In this document: piece after piece, positions 10,598-23,700 of the stretch
Layout: each line of letters opens with the position of its first letter
How positions within the stretch are numbered: position 1 is the stretch's first letter
Assembly: GCA_022701365.1 (NCBI GenBank)
Contig: JAKUHH010000092.1
Span: forward strand, 89,540-153,539
DNA: 64,000 nucleotides
Direction of reading: 5' to 3'
Source of the DNA: Mycocentrospora acerina
Lineage: Eukaryota; Ascomycota; Dothideomycetes; Pleosporales
Notes under the pieces: generated by a model
Seen by the model: the letters and a program-made list of their open reading frames with translations, nothing else
What the model was told of the DNA's origin: nothing
The model's database searches: none
Made by a program: the position numbers and the translations under genes

Positions 10598-13500
10598 TCA
10601 TTTCTTTCCCGCGGAATCTTGGCGAAAGAATGTCACCTTCTTCTCAAACCAAGTAGTCTTTGATCTAACTCTTACAAAAGGAGCTTTCTCGATGCCGATG
10701 TGCATTCGCCCGTCTCCACTACCGATGTAACTTCCATACCCGTAGCGCAAATCCAATTCATCGAGGTATCGCGCACGCCCCTTCCCATCAAGATGCGATT
10801 TGTCTTGCATGTCCTGCACCGCGGCGCTTGCAGCAAACAGACTAATGATGGCTGCAATAGAAATTGGGAGTCTCGGTAGATATTTCCCTGGCCGGCGCAC
10901 AAAAACCATGATTGCAACGATGGCATATGTGCAGAGAATTGCTTCGGAAATGACGAACATTGGAGTCGAGACGAAAATGCGCCGTTCTTTGACCACGACG
11001 TAGCCTTGGGTAGAAGGCTGGCTTTCTGCCCCATACGCTACCAGCAGGTTCTCCTTGTTTGCTCCCAACCAGATTGCGAAGAGTCTAGAATATGCCTCGC
11101 CAAGTGGTCCTCGGATGTCTTCTAGTGTTGGGAGCCCTCGCTTTGGATCGATGAGTCGGCTGCTGTTACTTTCACGCATGGCGAAGTAATTCATGAAGTC
11201 ATTTGCGTAACTATCGTCGTGCCAAAATGAAACCTCAGATCTGAACAAGTATTGGTTAGATTGCCCAATGATGTTCTTCATGTCATTGGTAAACATCTCC
11301 TTGATGTCTGAATTTGAAAGAGTTTCAGCAGGTTTTGCGTCTTTGACCTTGTTCTGTAGTCGACCACTTGAATCGATCTGTACCGTTGCGCTCCCTTTGA
11401 CCAGTCTCGGTTTGCAGTGAATAAAGATAGAGTTCTTCTCGTGAACAACCGTGTTCTCTAGGCCTCCACATGATCCTTTGGGGGACCTCACCCAACCCAT
11501 TACTATCGACTGCATGCATGCGTCCTTCACCTTCTGTGTAGCATTGGTGCCTGCAGCAAACTGGAAGGTCACCTCCGTCGCACTTGGACCACCCTCGCAT
11601 GGTTCATTAATTGTCATACTAGTATTTGGTATCATTGAACTCCATCTCAGATGAGTATTTGTAGTAGCAAAACATTCTGCGTGGGTTGAGCCAGAGCGAG
11701 CGGTGTTGTTAAGATAAAGCTGCATCGTATTGGTGTTATCTATCACAAACCGTGCGGGCTTCAGAGTCTCACAATCTAATTCAGCGCCAAGTGCAGATGT
11801 TCTTGCTTGATATCGAGGACTCTCCAATTTTTTTTTGGTTGTCATTGTTGTTACAGTAGAAGAAGTGATAAACCTATTACAAACAGATTAGCTATTCAGG
11901 GGTTGAAATTATAATCTCGACAGAGTGGGTGTGAGTACAAGGAAATTTTAATGGTGTATGGTGACTTACGGTAGATAAAACATCTTCTTGTCTGTCCAAC
12001 TGGGTAACGGTGTATCTCGAGTGAAGTTGGATTCAGCAATGAGGAACTGATCTTGTGGATCGCCACCGCGGTAGGCTCCAGAAGGCTCCAGGGATCCGAA
12101 ATCCCGTCCGATTTTGGGACCAATACTAGCATCAACAGAGACAAATTTCATCTGAAATGGTATACTTAGTGTTGTAGGATACATAATTTCAACCATATCT
12201 TGATTAAATATGCCTGAGAAAGCAACAGCCAGGAGGTTGCTAAGGAGGGCCATTGCACAAACTATGGCGAGGATAAAGTGTCCCGATCGAAGAGCTTTGA
12301 ACATAACGAATTGGGGTGGTAAAGAACTGTAGTTGAGGTCGATAGATTTCTTTGCTCGAGCATGGCAGCTCTGCAACTCCTCGATCGGCTGCAACAAGCA
12401 GAGAATACGATTGATCAGTATCCATATGGGCTCGATGAGTGTGGCTAGTACTGTTGGGATGTAGTTTTCAAGAATATTTTGAACAATCCTAATCTTGGAA
12501 GGAGGTGGGAGGCCTTGTAGATATTGTCAGTGGCTTGAAATCTCTATTACGAGTACTGCGATTGGAAACTCTTCATGAAACCATTGTGACTGAATGACCA
12601 TAATATGGGCTGTTTGGCTTACCATTAGTCCAAGCCTTAGCAAAAAGAATTGCAAGAGTTATAGCTATTGTAATGAACAGGCCTACAAATGTGACGATCA
12701 CCCATGCACCAAGTTCGATTGGCCTGACAGGCTTCGCTATCTCGCGGGATTTATCTCGATGTGGTGGAAGCAAAGATGACACTTGGGTAGTATTGTCATT
12801 GCCAGTGTTGTCAATTTCGATAATACTATAATACACATCAACAACACTTCGTGAGAAGGTATAACGATCACTAACCCTGTACTATTAACGTCATCAATAA
12901 GTCGAAATCTTCTGTTACCAATTCGTTTTTCTACTTCTGCCGTCGTGCAGCAATCGAGATCTTCAAAGCCAGCCAAAAGTGCTGCATTATCCGCTACAAG
13001 ACTCATAACGCTTGCGATAGTGTTTGGGTCGCAACGTAAAAACCTTTGTCGTGTGACTGAAAGGTAAAGCAGTGCGATTGTTGCAACTGAGACAACTCCT
13101 AGTAGTCCCTCCACAATGTAGGTGAATACTGGATCCAAGACCACGGCTTCAGTCATAATTTCTTCGTGACCAATTATCTTTTCTGAGGACCGGAAATCGT
13201 TTCCAAGAACTTCGACCATTGCTCGCGCAAATAGCACTCTGTACGCGTCAGCGTAAGATTTGCCTAACACCCTCCAATCAAGATAATTCTCCAAAGGCTG
13301 CTTGCTAACTTCAAGAGCCAGACCGACCATGGGTTGTACAAGTCCACCAAATTCTGTAAATAAACTGACGTTCGTTTGTACAATGCGATCTAAATACGTC
13401 GGTATAGCATAAGACGGTAAAATATCATTTCTGCCTTCCTTGCCAGAAAGTCCACCCATCTGTGACTCCAGTGATGTTGAATTAAATAGTCCCTCAGCAA

Positions 13501-14741
13501 TGGGTTCTTTATCTCCCAAGGGAAAAACCGCAAGGGGTCGCTTGGTGACCATGTCAACTGTTGCGTTTACTTGCTGCTGATAATATGTCGGCTCGCAAAA
13601 TATAGCGGTGACATTGTTTGGTGGATCTTTTTCACTGTTTTTGTTGGCACTGAAAGCTGCGTAGAAAGTGTGGTTACGCTCTGTTGGACATTTGTTCTCT
13701 AAGTAGTAGTTTACGTTTCCTTGCGCGTAATATCCGATATACATTGCCGTGTATTCTCTTGCAGCTTGGAGTGGAGAATACTCTTTGTCGAGGTTGAAGC
13801 CTTTGGTAACATTTCCTGTGAGACCTGATGCGACTCTGCAGCCTCCGTCACTCATGTAGAGTACAGTTTCTGAATTATCTGGATTACGAATGGTAGGAGT
13901 GACTTCGCAATAAAGGTATGCGCTATACATTGTAGTAGGCGCAGTCCATGATCCTCGATTTCCGCTTAAGGGACTAGCACCGGTTGGTTTGAAGGGCGCA
14001 AGAGTATAATTACGTGCCATATACGGGGGCAGTGTTTCGTTGAGGGATACAATTCCATACGTTGACTGCATGTAAAGTAACGATAAGGTTGTTGGTTGCT
14101 CCTCAGCCGGGATGAAAGACGTCGAGAGCGCAAAAGATTGATCGAAAGTACGAGATATGTCTTCGATGGAAAAGATGCCGGCTTGTGCAGGTACCAAACC
14201 CCATGTAATAAGGACCACAGCCAAGGAAGCCCAAAACACAGGCCAATGCCTATGAATCGTTAGCACTATTCAGGGCCTATGTACTTTTAAATACATGGTA
14301 TGTTTTCTTAGCACAATAACACTATACATCTCCTCACCGAATAAATCACTCACCGATCCTTTAATGCCCGTATGGGTACGAAAGGGAGAAAGTCGAATGG
14401 GTAGTGTAAAAGAATCGAATCTTTTCCTAGAGCCCCGTTTTCTTTGCTTAGCTGGTAATAAGGTTCCATTCTTTTGGTCTCAAGATCGATCCACGCCCAA
14501 AATATGCTGAACACAACGGCCACGACTGTAGGGAGGTACAAAAATAGAAATCGCTGACTGAACGGGAGGTCACTAATTTTTGGCGCAAAGATTATTCCTC
14601 CGTTGCTTTGACTCTGTATGAGGTGGTATTGAAGAAAGGCGATTAATGTCCAACAGATAAGAATTGTGAATATGAGAACTGGAGATCGTAGCGCAGGGGG
14701 TTTCCAAGATTTAGTTCCTTTAGGGTGATTAGCATTTGTTA
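10598..14741 (-). CDS. DUF3433 membrane protein, copy A of a tandem trio (5' exon unresolved)
   Basis: Five exons were placed: 14741-14354, 14249-12876, 12825-12623, 12513-11970 and 11873-10598. All are in phase and give about 1261 residues plus an unknown start. The order is: hydrophobic segments and the WKPPALR block; RHWPVFW and a further membrane segment; a glycosylated ectodomain of about 350 residues (many N-x-S/T); membrane segments; a cytosolic block IEPIWILINR...LCLLQP; a second ectodomain with WTD, LGW and CRP-type motifs; then a membrane segment and RRPGKYLPRLP. This is the fungal DUF3433 family, of unknown function. Exon 14741 needs an upstream exon ending in phase 1, because its own frame meets a stop before any ATG. 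The intron at 11969-11874 is absent from copies B and C. Confidence 0.85.
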
Positions 14742-16034
14742 CTGTCAAAATGAGGATATTGATCTACCATTGGTTTTTCTATTTTTTGAGAAGATTGGAA
14801 AGGCGACTCCAATTGTGGGCATTCTATTGCTGCCCGCGAAAGTTGATCGTGCGGCCGGCGCGGTTTGGGTCATAATCGAGATCAATTCAATGAACGTTGT
14901 ATTTTATCGAAAAAATAAAAAATTAACTCAAAAAAATTGTGAACTGAAGGTAATACTCGGGTTGTACAGCATTTGAGTGAGAACGGTACGTATTTAACGA
15001 GTAATTCGCACTGCTTAACCGCCGCCTTCGCAGCTACGCGCCGAACTGTGCCACATCAAGTAGCTTTATCTACAAATTTTTTAGCGACAATCTCCACTTA
15101 TAAGTTGAAATCGCCATTACGGTTACTCAAAGGATACTTTTAGCAACATCTACATGAAGTTCCTCACGTGACACAAATTGTGCACTCATATGATCACTAA
15201 TACATCTCCTCTAGCTTTGGACAATCAGTCTTCAATCGATTAATGCTAGCTAACAATGTAAACCTAACAGCTGAAGTAGAAAGAAGACATGTATTTGTGT
15301 ATCCTCACAATCACTTTAATATGTACTTAGCCTCTGTATTCAATATAACAAAAGTCGCCCTGATGAGCTGACACAAACTTTCGCGTCCCTCGTTATAGAC
15401 GTTAGGAGCCTCTGTATGAGAATGTCAATTATTGGAACTGATTATGTATTTTTACTAGATCTTCTCATACGTGTAGGATCTATCTTGTTTTGATATGCAG
15501 ACCAACTTTTTCCAGCATTTGCGATGTAAATCCCTTGCATGTTTGCCCTTCCTCTACACTACAACACTCCCCATTTGCCCACAGCATGGCTGCCACCAAA
15601 GCAATGAAGAGCCTAAATAAATCTAGCTGTATCTTGATACAGTCTAGACAACACTTGTCATATCTCATTTCCAAAGTAGCGCAATACATGTGCTTTGTTC
15701 GACAGAGTTGTGCTTCTAAACATGTATTACGTTTCTTACTCAAGGATTTCTCGATTGCCATTTACAAAGAAACATGTTATTTAAGGTTTCTAAGTTGGTA
15801 ACATTCTCCACCTACAAATTGTAATCTTTTTAGTTCACGAATCATTCCTGCAAGTCCCCGATAAATCTTAATAGTGGAAATCTAGCTGACATTAGGCTTG
15901 GACACACCCATTCATCAAGAAGTCTTTGATTATATGAGTCGCGTAGAGTTATACCCGTCTGGTAGCTTTATTAGTAGATAACAATTAGTTTTTGTCGCTT
16001 CAAAATGCTATATTTCCGATGCCAGAGTTGTGCT
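14742..16034. other. Spacer between DUF3433 copies A and B, holding the copy A 5' end
   Basis: AT-rich DNA. It must contain the missing first exon of copy A. Two phase-compatible options are ATG at 14972 with donor at 14956 (215-bp intron) and ATG at 14873 with donor at 14767 (a 26-bp intron, too short to be normal). A GC-rich element shared with the other two copies lies at 15037-15052. A short minus-strand frame (15480-15761) ends in a hydrophobic plus Cys-containing segment, but I do not call it a gene. Confidence 0.5.
15037..15052 (-). promoter_or_regulatory. GC-rich upstream element, copy A
   Basis: Read in gene orientation it is GGCACAGTTCGGCGCG. The copies ahead of genes B and C read GGCGCGGCTCGGCGCT and GGCGCGGTCGGCGC. 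The core TCGGCGC is exact in all three, and the left half differs in copy A only by G-to-A and C-to-T changes. It lies within about 300 bp of the first resolved exon. A binding site is inference. Confidence 0.4.
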
Positions 16035-19000
16035 TCATTTGTTGACAATATCACGCCTCAAACCCAACCTCTTCTGCGAGAAGCCTATCTGAATCTTTTT
16101 CAAGATACCTGGGATAGGTACCATACTCACAAATGGCATTTTTTCAATACCTTCGTGCAATTTTCCATCTGCGCCTATGAAAGTTCCATATCCATATGTT
16201 CTTCCCAGGCCCTCAAGATATTTTCTCCTTGCTCTTTTTGTCATAAAACTTGTGTCACGCATGTCATGTATAGCCTCGCTTGCGGAAAACGTTGCGACAG
16301 TAGCACCAATAGAAATCGGCATTCGCGGTAGGAAGCGACCTGGTCTCCAGAGGTAGACGCATATTGCGATAATAATGTATACTCCCAAAATGACTTCGGC
16401 AATAACAAAAAGGGGATATGAGAGAAATATACGGATTTCTGGTTCATTGGTTCGAACTTTTATTGGCATAGTGGAGCCATCCCGTGGAACAAGAAGCTTG
16501 TTCTGGTTGACACCGATCCATATTGCAAATAGCTTCGTATAAGTCGGACGTAGACGTTCAGTAATATCCTCGAGCGTCGGTAGGGGTAAGCCTGGGCTGA
16601 TGAGTCTACTGTCATTCGCTTGCTTGACTATAAAGTAATTTAAAAAGTCACTGGCGAATAAGTCGTTGTGCCACGCACCTCCCAAAAAATGGAAGATATA
16701 CCCATTGGATTGTCGAATCAGATTTTCTGCTCCATTGCTGAAGTGTTGTTTGAAGAAATCCCTAGAGAGGCTTGAGGTGACAGACAATTTCGACACACTC
16801 TGCACGCGACCATTAATATCTGCGCGAATATCTGCTTCTCCAGCAACCAGCTTTGGCCGACAGCCAACGAACACGGAAGATTCATCGTTGAGTGTGCTGA
16901 TTTTGGTGTTTTTGCAAATTGTCCCCGTGTCTCGTACATAACCCAGAAACACGGTTTGCTCACAGAACTCCTGATCGGCCCTTGATGCATTATTTTGAGC
17001 CCTGAGTCTCAGCACAAACTCTATCGCAAGTTTGCCTGTCTGGCACCCGTTACTCAATTCATAGCTCCTTACACAGGTGACACGAATACCACTGTCATTA
17101 GTTGATGTAATGAGGAAATCTCCAATGAGGTGAGGGCTTTTGGAATCGTAAAGTTGAACGCTGTAGTCTTTTTGGTCAATCTTGTCGCACTCGATGGTAG
17201 CACCGAATGCCATTGTACGGCCTTCCACCCCAATCGTGGAAGTGAAAGAGTTTGCTGTCATGAAAGGTACATACATGAAGCTATCATCAGTCCATGGTGG
17301 TAGAGGTGTGTTGGCGGTATAGTTTGATTCAGCGACCATGAACTGGTTGATGCCCAAACCGCCAGTAAATGCGCCAGAAGGAACAGCGCCTAACCTCGCT
17401 TTTCCAACCAAATCCGGACCAACTGTACCGTTGATATTCACGAATCTGGACTCATATGGTGGTAGTAGGTCATGGGCGTGAGGAACAAGTATTGCGCGCT
17501 CGTTTATCATTCCAGAGAATGCTATTGCGAGTACGTTCGCAAGTAGTGCCATCAAGCATGTAGCTGCAAGCTTGAAATGAGATAGGCGAAGAGCTTTGAA
17601 CACGACAAGTTGTGCTGGAAGTGAGCTGTAATCAACGTCGATGGACTTCCTGGCTAGTGCATTTCCACCACGAAGTTCTTCGAATGGCTGTAACAAGCAA
17701 ATTAATCGGTTTATGAGAACCCAAACCGGCTCGATAAGTGTTGCAATGGCTGTTGGGATATAGTTTTCAACGACCTGACGCATGATAGCATTGTTCGAAG
17801 GTCTTGCAAGTCCTACAGTATGTACTTCAGAAAAATGAACTTGAAGAATGCATGAAACAGTGAACAAGTGGCTTACCATGTGGTTGACTTTTGAGGAAAA
17901 GCACACCTAAAGTAATCGCCAGAGCAATCAGCAAGCTGATGAATGGCAACATCATATAAGATCGAAACTCGGGTGGCCGCACTGCCTTGGCAAGTTGAGA
18001 CTCATCAGAGTCAGTTCTCACTAGAACGTGTGTATGTAAAGGATGGTTTTCCAGTTCAATAATACTGCTTTATGTCAGTAGGCTTGATGTTTGTAAGTAA
18101 AAAAACATTGTTACTTACGTAGCCCCTTGCTTCGTGTATTCTAATTTGTACCTTTTGTTACTTATACTCTTCTCGAATTGTTCCATACTCGCCCTATCAA
18201 ATTTGCTGAAGTCGTTCAGTAGAGTTACATTTTCTGCAATGAGTGCCTGAACACTCGCGATCGTAGTAGGGTCCGATCGCAAGTTCCAATGTCGTCTCGA
18301 AGAGACGATTAAGAGCATGATACTGCAGAGAGAAACAACTCCCAAAAGGCCTTGCACGATGTGAACAAACACGGATACTATGACAATGGCGCTCATAGTG
18401 TGTAGCACACTCCCTTGAACAACGTCCGGATCGACTAGTTCCTGGTCCAGAATCTCAAGCATAGATCGAGCAAATATGATGCGGTATGTTGCTTCATATG
18501 CGGTTTTGAGCGCCTCAGGGTCTAAAAGCTCTTCTAACGGACGTCTTGAGGCCCCAATCATATACCCAACCACATTTGGTAGATTGGTACCATAATTTCC
18601 AAGACTGAGAGGTAGAGTAGATAACGTTTCCATTTGGTCAGGCCAAACTGTAAGTGGTAAAGCGCCTCGATTCTGCGCATTATTTATACCAGTGTTCATT
18701 TGACTCTCAAAGAAACTCGAATTCCACTTTTCAGCTGGGAGTTCTTCTTTTTCTCTGACGGCGGTGATGTGTAGGGGAGTTTTGGTTTGGGCCGAAATGG
18801 TAGCGTTGACCTTTTGTTGATAGTAAAATGGCGCGCAAAACAGCCTAGTAACATTCTGAGGTGGGTCATTATCTGATATTTTGTTGCGTGTGAACAACGC
18901 CATAAATGTGTGGTTCGCCGTATCTGGGCAATCCCCTTGAAGATAATAATCTGACCAATCGGTACTATAGTATCCAATATATGCGGAAGAGAATTCTTTA

Positions 19001-20165
19001 GTATCAAAAACAGCATTGTTTTCGTATTCTTTGTTTGGACCGATTGTCTCATTTCCCATATGTCTAAGGTAGTCCGTAGAAAATCGGCAACCATTGCTAC
19101 TGGTGTATGTTGCCTTTGTTGTGTTCTGGGGAACGTAATCGAATTCCGGAGAATAATATTGCGTATCTTCGACAAGTATTTTTGGCGTCTCACAGTTCAT
19201 ATCCACACTGTAAAGAGTTGTTTCCGATGTCCAAGTTTGGTTGTTGCCTTCTTTGTAATTGCTAATATCTCGAGGCCGAAATGAGGCAAGGGCATATTCG
19301 CGCGTCATGTACGGTGGGAGCGATTCGTTCAGCCATATGATCCCATGTGCAGAGTGAATATATTGCAGGTTTATCAAATCGCTCTGTTTGTTTGCTGGAA
19401 CGAAGTTGGCTGAGCGGACAAATGATGTTTGAAAGGTAGTTTGTATCGTTTCAGTGGCAAATATACCAGCTTGAAGAGGAACGATACCCCATGTCACGAA
19501 GATAATCGATATACTACACCAGAATACAGCCCAGTGTCTGACAGTAATTAGCGAATATCATTAATTGTTTCTCAATTTAGATAAATTTTGCCTTGACCAA
19601 ATCAAGCATCTGATCACAAATCAGGGTTTGCAAAATAGCTTACCTATTTCTGAAAGCTTTCCAAGGGACCAATGGCAAGAAATCGAAAGGATAGCTTAAA
19701 AGTAAACTATCTTTACCCCAGGCTCCGTCTTTCTTGCTCATTTGATAGTACGGTTCAAGTCTCTTAATTTGGAGGTCTATCCAAGCCCAGACGATGCTGA
19801 ACAAGAGTGCGATAATTGTAGGTAAATAAAGATAGAGAGAGGCCTTTCCAGCAGGTATTTCTTCGGTGACTTCGGTGAGAATAATACCCCCATACTTCTG
19901 ACTTCTGATCAGGAGTATTTGAAGGACTACAATTAGAGACCATGCGATCGATATGGCTGCTAATTGTGGCAAAATTCGGAAGGCAGCAGGCTTCCAGTTG
20001 GAACGGTGAGATGCTGCTAAAAAAAATCAGCGACTACTTTACGTGAAGGACTAGATACGCACGTATTATTTGAGTATGGCATGATTTGACTGAGGTCAAT
20101 GATATCATGCCCTTGGTTTTTGGTGTGACAGACGAAGGGATTTGTATTGTTTCCCAAGAAATCAT
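16035..20165 (-). CDS. DUF3433 membrane protein, copy B of a tandem trio
   Basis: Five exons: 20165-20063, 20016-19644, 19537-18119, 18064-17877 and 17812-16035, all in phase, give 1286 residues. An inner in-frame ATG at 20108 would give 1267. The architecture matches copy A: WKPAAFR and membrane helices, RHWAVFW, a long glycosylated ectodomain, a membrane helix, RSDPTTIASV, a further helix, IEPVWVLINRLICLLQP, a second ectodomain, a helix, and RRPGRFLPRMP-type cytosolic tail. Four intron positions (after the first exon, KAFRNR/HW, the T-IIELE joint, PHG/LARP) are shared with the other copies. Function is unknown; the topology suggests a plasma-membrane or endomembrane protein with two extracytoplasmic domains. 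Confidence 0.88.
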
Positions 20166-20346
20166 GACTGAATAAATGATTGGCTGATTAATACAAAATT
20201 GCACAAAAAGTGAACGACTCAACACAAAAACACGACGGAAATCAAAAAAAAATCTTTGAGTGTTGTGGTGCAAGATTGCCGCATGGTATTTAACGCCCCG
20301 GCGTAGGGGTTTGTTACGAGAGTTGACTAATTCAACTGTCCTTTTA

Positions 20347-20362
20347 AGCGCCGAGCCGCGCC
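20347..20362 (-). promoter_or_regulatory. GC-rich upstream element, copy B
   Basis: In gene orientation GGCGCGGCTCGGCGCT. It sits 182 bp upstream of the outer start codon, or 239 bp upstream of the inner one, in AT-rich DNA. The latter spacing nearly equals that of copy C. Its counterparts lie at 15037-15052 and 25103-25116. Confidence 0.45.
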
Positions 20363-20776
20363 GCATTTTGTGAAAGCGATCCTTAACCAAACAATTAGCG
20401 ACGAACCAACAAGCCGGGACTCAGGCCCCATAAAAGAATATAAAAATAAGGCCTTACATTGGATAGCTCCAACGCTATGACTTGCAACAAGAAGCAGAAG
20501 ACTGTTAGCAATCGAAGCCTAAAATCACACATGTGTCAGCTATAAAAGCACAGCCAGAAGTGGATTATTCTCTTTAATAGCTGAAGAGTAACATAATAAT
20601 GGTAAGAAATTGGGTGCTCGTGTGTTGATATACGCAATAGACTATCAGTGCTGGCAAACATTGACTTAAATAACTAGGATGACAAATGTTGCCAACGTTG
20701 GCATCATGTGGATATCACGCTCTCCTCCCTGCCCGTTTCTTTAACTAGAAACTGAAGCAAATATAGGCCTTTGATC

Positions 20777-23700
20777 TTAAGATATCTGTTCGTATTGGTC
20801 TTTCCGCTTCTCTATTTGATTAACTCTTACGAGTGGTGATTTCTCGATGCCGATGTGAACTCTTTCGTCTCTCCACCCAGTAAAACTGCCGTATCCATAT
20901 CGGGAGCCAATTTTTTCCAGATGCTGGGAACGTTCTTTCTTGTCGAGATGCGACGTGTTCTTCATATCTTGGACAGCAGTACTAGCTGCGAAGAAGGCAA
21001 CGAGAGAGCCAATCGACGTCGGAAGACGTGGTAGATATTGACCCGGTCGACGTACGTACACTAGAATTGCGACGATGGCATATACGCTCAATATCCCTGC
21101 AGATATGGCGAACATGGCTGTTGAAACAAACAGGCGTCGTTCAGGCTTAAGTGTCTTGCCCTTCCACTCGGGAGCCCTTCCCTTAGCGTAGGGTACGAGC
21201 AATCTGTCTTTATTTGTACCCAACCATATTGCGAAGAGTCTGGAGTATGCCTTGTTCAAAGGACCCAGTATATCGTCAAATTTTGGAACGCCTTGAGCCG
21301 GATCGACGAGACGATTGTATCCTCGGCCCTCGCCTCCACTGCGGATAATGAAGTAATTCATGAAGTCATCAGCGAAACTATCGTTGTGCCATCCATTTGA
21401 TTGTAGTGGGAACAGATATTGATTTGATTGACCGATCAAGTTGATAGGAGCGTTGCTGAATAGTAGTGATTCGTCCACTTTTGCGGTGTCATTTAGAATG
21501 TGATTTTTTGCATTTCGCTGCAACCGCCCATTAGTGTCAACATAAATATTTGCTTGCCCTGTTACCCAACGCGGGCGGCATTTAATCCATATCGAGTTTT
21601 CTTTTTCAAATTCTATAGTCTTGTTACCAGGACATGAGCCTTCGGGATCACGAATCCAACCCAGAATGATAGATCCCATGCATATTTCCTTTTCCGCTTG
21701 TGTTGCATTTGTTCGGGCTCCCAACATGACTGTGAGCTCTGCCGCACTAGGACCCGTCACGCATTTACTTTCATTAGATGCTTTGATAGGACCGGGACGT
21801 AAATAAATGTTATCTCGATTGGTGCATTGAATTCCAGTGGAACCGTTGAATATCGTGATATTGAAAAACAAATTCAAATGTGGATCTGCATTGGGACTGG
21901 CCACGTTTGATACAGCCTGGAAATCACGGCCTATCTCCAGTTCAGTACAATCCAATTCTGCACCAATAACTTGAGATTGAGCATTCATATGACTGCCATC
22001 GTTGGTAATACTGCTTCCCTCTACAAAAAGTGGAAGATAGAACAAGCTACGATCAGTCCATGGCGGCAACGGCGTTCCATGTGTATAGTTGGAGTCTGCG
22101 ATCAGGAATTGATCTTCGCCATTACCGCCCCGATAGGCACCGGAAGGATGCTCCGAGGAATTATAAGGGCCTATGGATCCGTTGATTGGGACAAACTTGG
22201 CTTCGTATGGCGGAGACATTATTGAAGGATTTGAAACATCGATCGTTCGTTGCTGGAAGAGACCCGCAAAGGAAACGGCAAGTAGGTTTGCCAACAATCC
22301 CATAGCACACACAGTAGCAAGTACGAAGTGTTTCGAATGAAGTGCTTTGAACAAGACCAGCTGAGGAGGTAAAGAACTGTAGTTGACATCGATCGAATGC
22401 TTCGCTTGAGCGTTGCCATATCGGAGTTCTTCAAGAGGCTGAAGCATACAGAGGAGGCGATTAATCATTACCCATAGTGGCTCAATCAGTGTAGCTAGTA
22501 CGGTTGGGACAAAACTTTCCACAAGGGTTTGCAAAAATTCATGTGAGGATATGAGAGGGAGCCCTGCTTGTGCATCAGTAAAAATATAACTAGCAGGTCC
22601 CTCCATATAAACTACGGACCTTGGGTTTGGGCCTTGCCAAATATCACAGTGAGAATCACTATGAGTCCGACAAATAAACTTATGAGAAGAGACAGCACCG
22701 AAGAACTAAATTCCAAGGGCCTCACAGGTTTCTCGGGTTCGAACAAGATTTCTCGGTTTTGACTAAGGAGAGTTGATAGCTGAGGTTCAACTTCTTGTTC
22801 AGATGTTTTATCTGCGACAACAATACTGATATAGATTGTGAGTAGGTGTTACTTCGCAAACCCTTAGCAAGACAAGAACTAACCGAGTTATAGTGTCATC
22901 TCCGATCAGCTGATATCGATTATTGCTCAAGGCCTTTTCCAGGGCCTTGTCAGTGCAGCGATCGAGATTCTGGAAATTAGATAGTAGGGATTCGTCATTA
23001 GCAACCAAGGCCATTACACCTGCCATAGTGCTTGGATTTGAGTGGAGCGTTGTGACTTTCGTTAGTGACAGATACCAAATGAAAATCGTTATGATTGATA
23101 CTATCGCTAGAAGGCCTTCAACCATGTGAACAAATACTGGTTTGAGGACTACAGCTTCTTCAGTAGAGTGAATCTGGCCCGGAATAGTTTCATTAGTGAC
23201 AAATTCTCTACCCAAAATATCTCTCATTGCGCGCGAGAACATGAGTTTGTATGCAGAATCGTAAGACTTGCTGAGTACCTCCCAGTCTAGATACTCTTCC
23301 AGAGGCCGTTTTTCGGCAGCAACTGCTAGACCGACCATGGGTGAGAGGCTATCTAGACCGGAAGAGTCGACCGCTAAGCTCAAGTTGGTCCCTGCAACAG
23401 TGTCTGCATACTTGGGAGTAGACTTTGCAGGTAGCACATCTGCCCTTACTTCCCTTGATATTAATCCGGCGAACATTAGTGTTTCAAACCAAGCCGAGTT
23501 AAACATAGCGCTTGGAAGCGACTCCTTTTCACCTGTGGGGTCGACCTTCAGCGATTTCAGACTTACCGCATCCACGGTAGCATTTACATGCTGTTGGTAA
23601 TACTCAGGCCAGCAGAATATAGCTGTGACATTGTTGGGCGGGTCTTCAGCTCGGACCTTGTTGCGCTGGAATGCTGCGTAGAAGGTATGGTTGTTGGTTT

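Noticed and set aside
14742..14767. 26-nt intron at the start of DUF3433 copy A as a firm gene model
   Set aside because: The length is below what fungal spliceosomes are known to handle; kept only as an open question.
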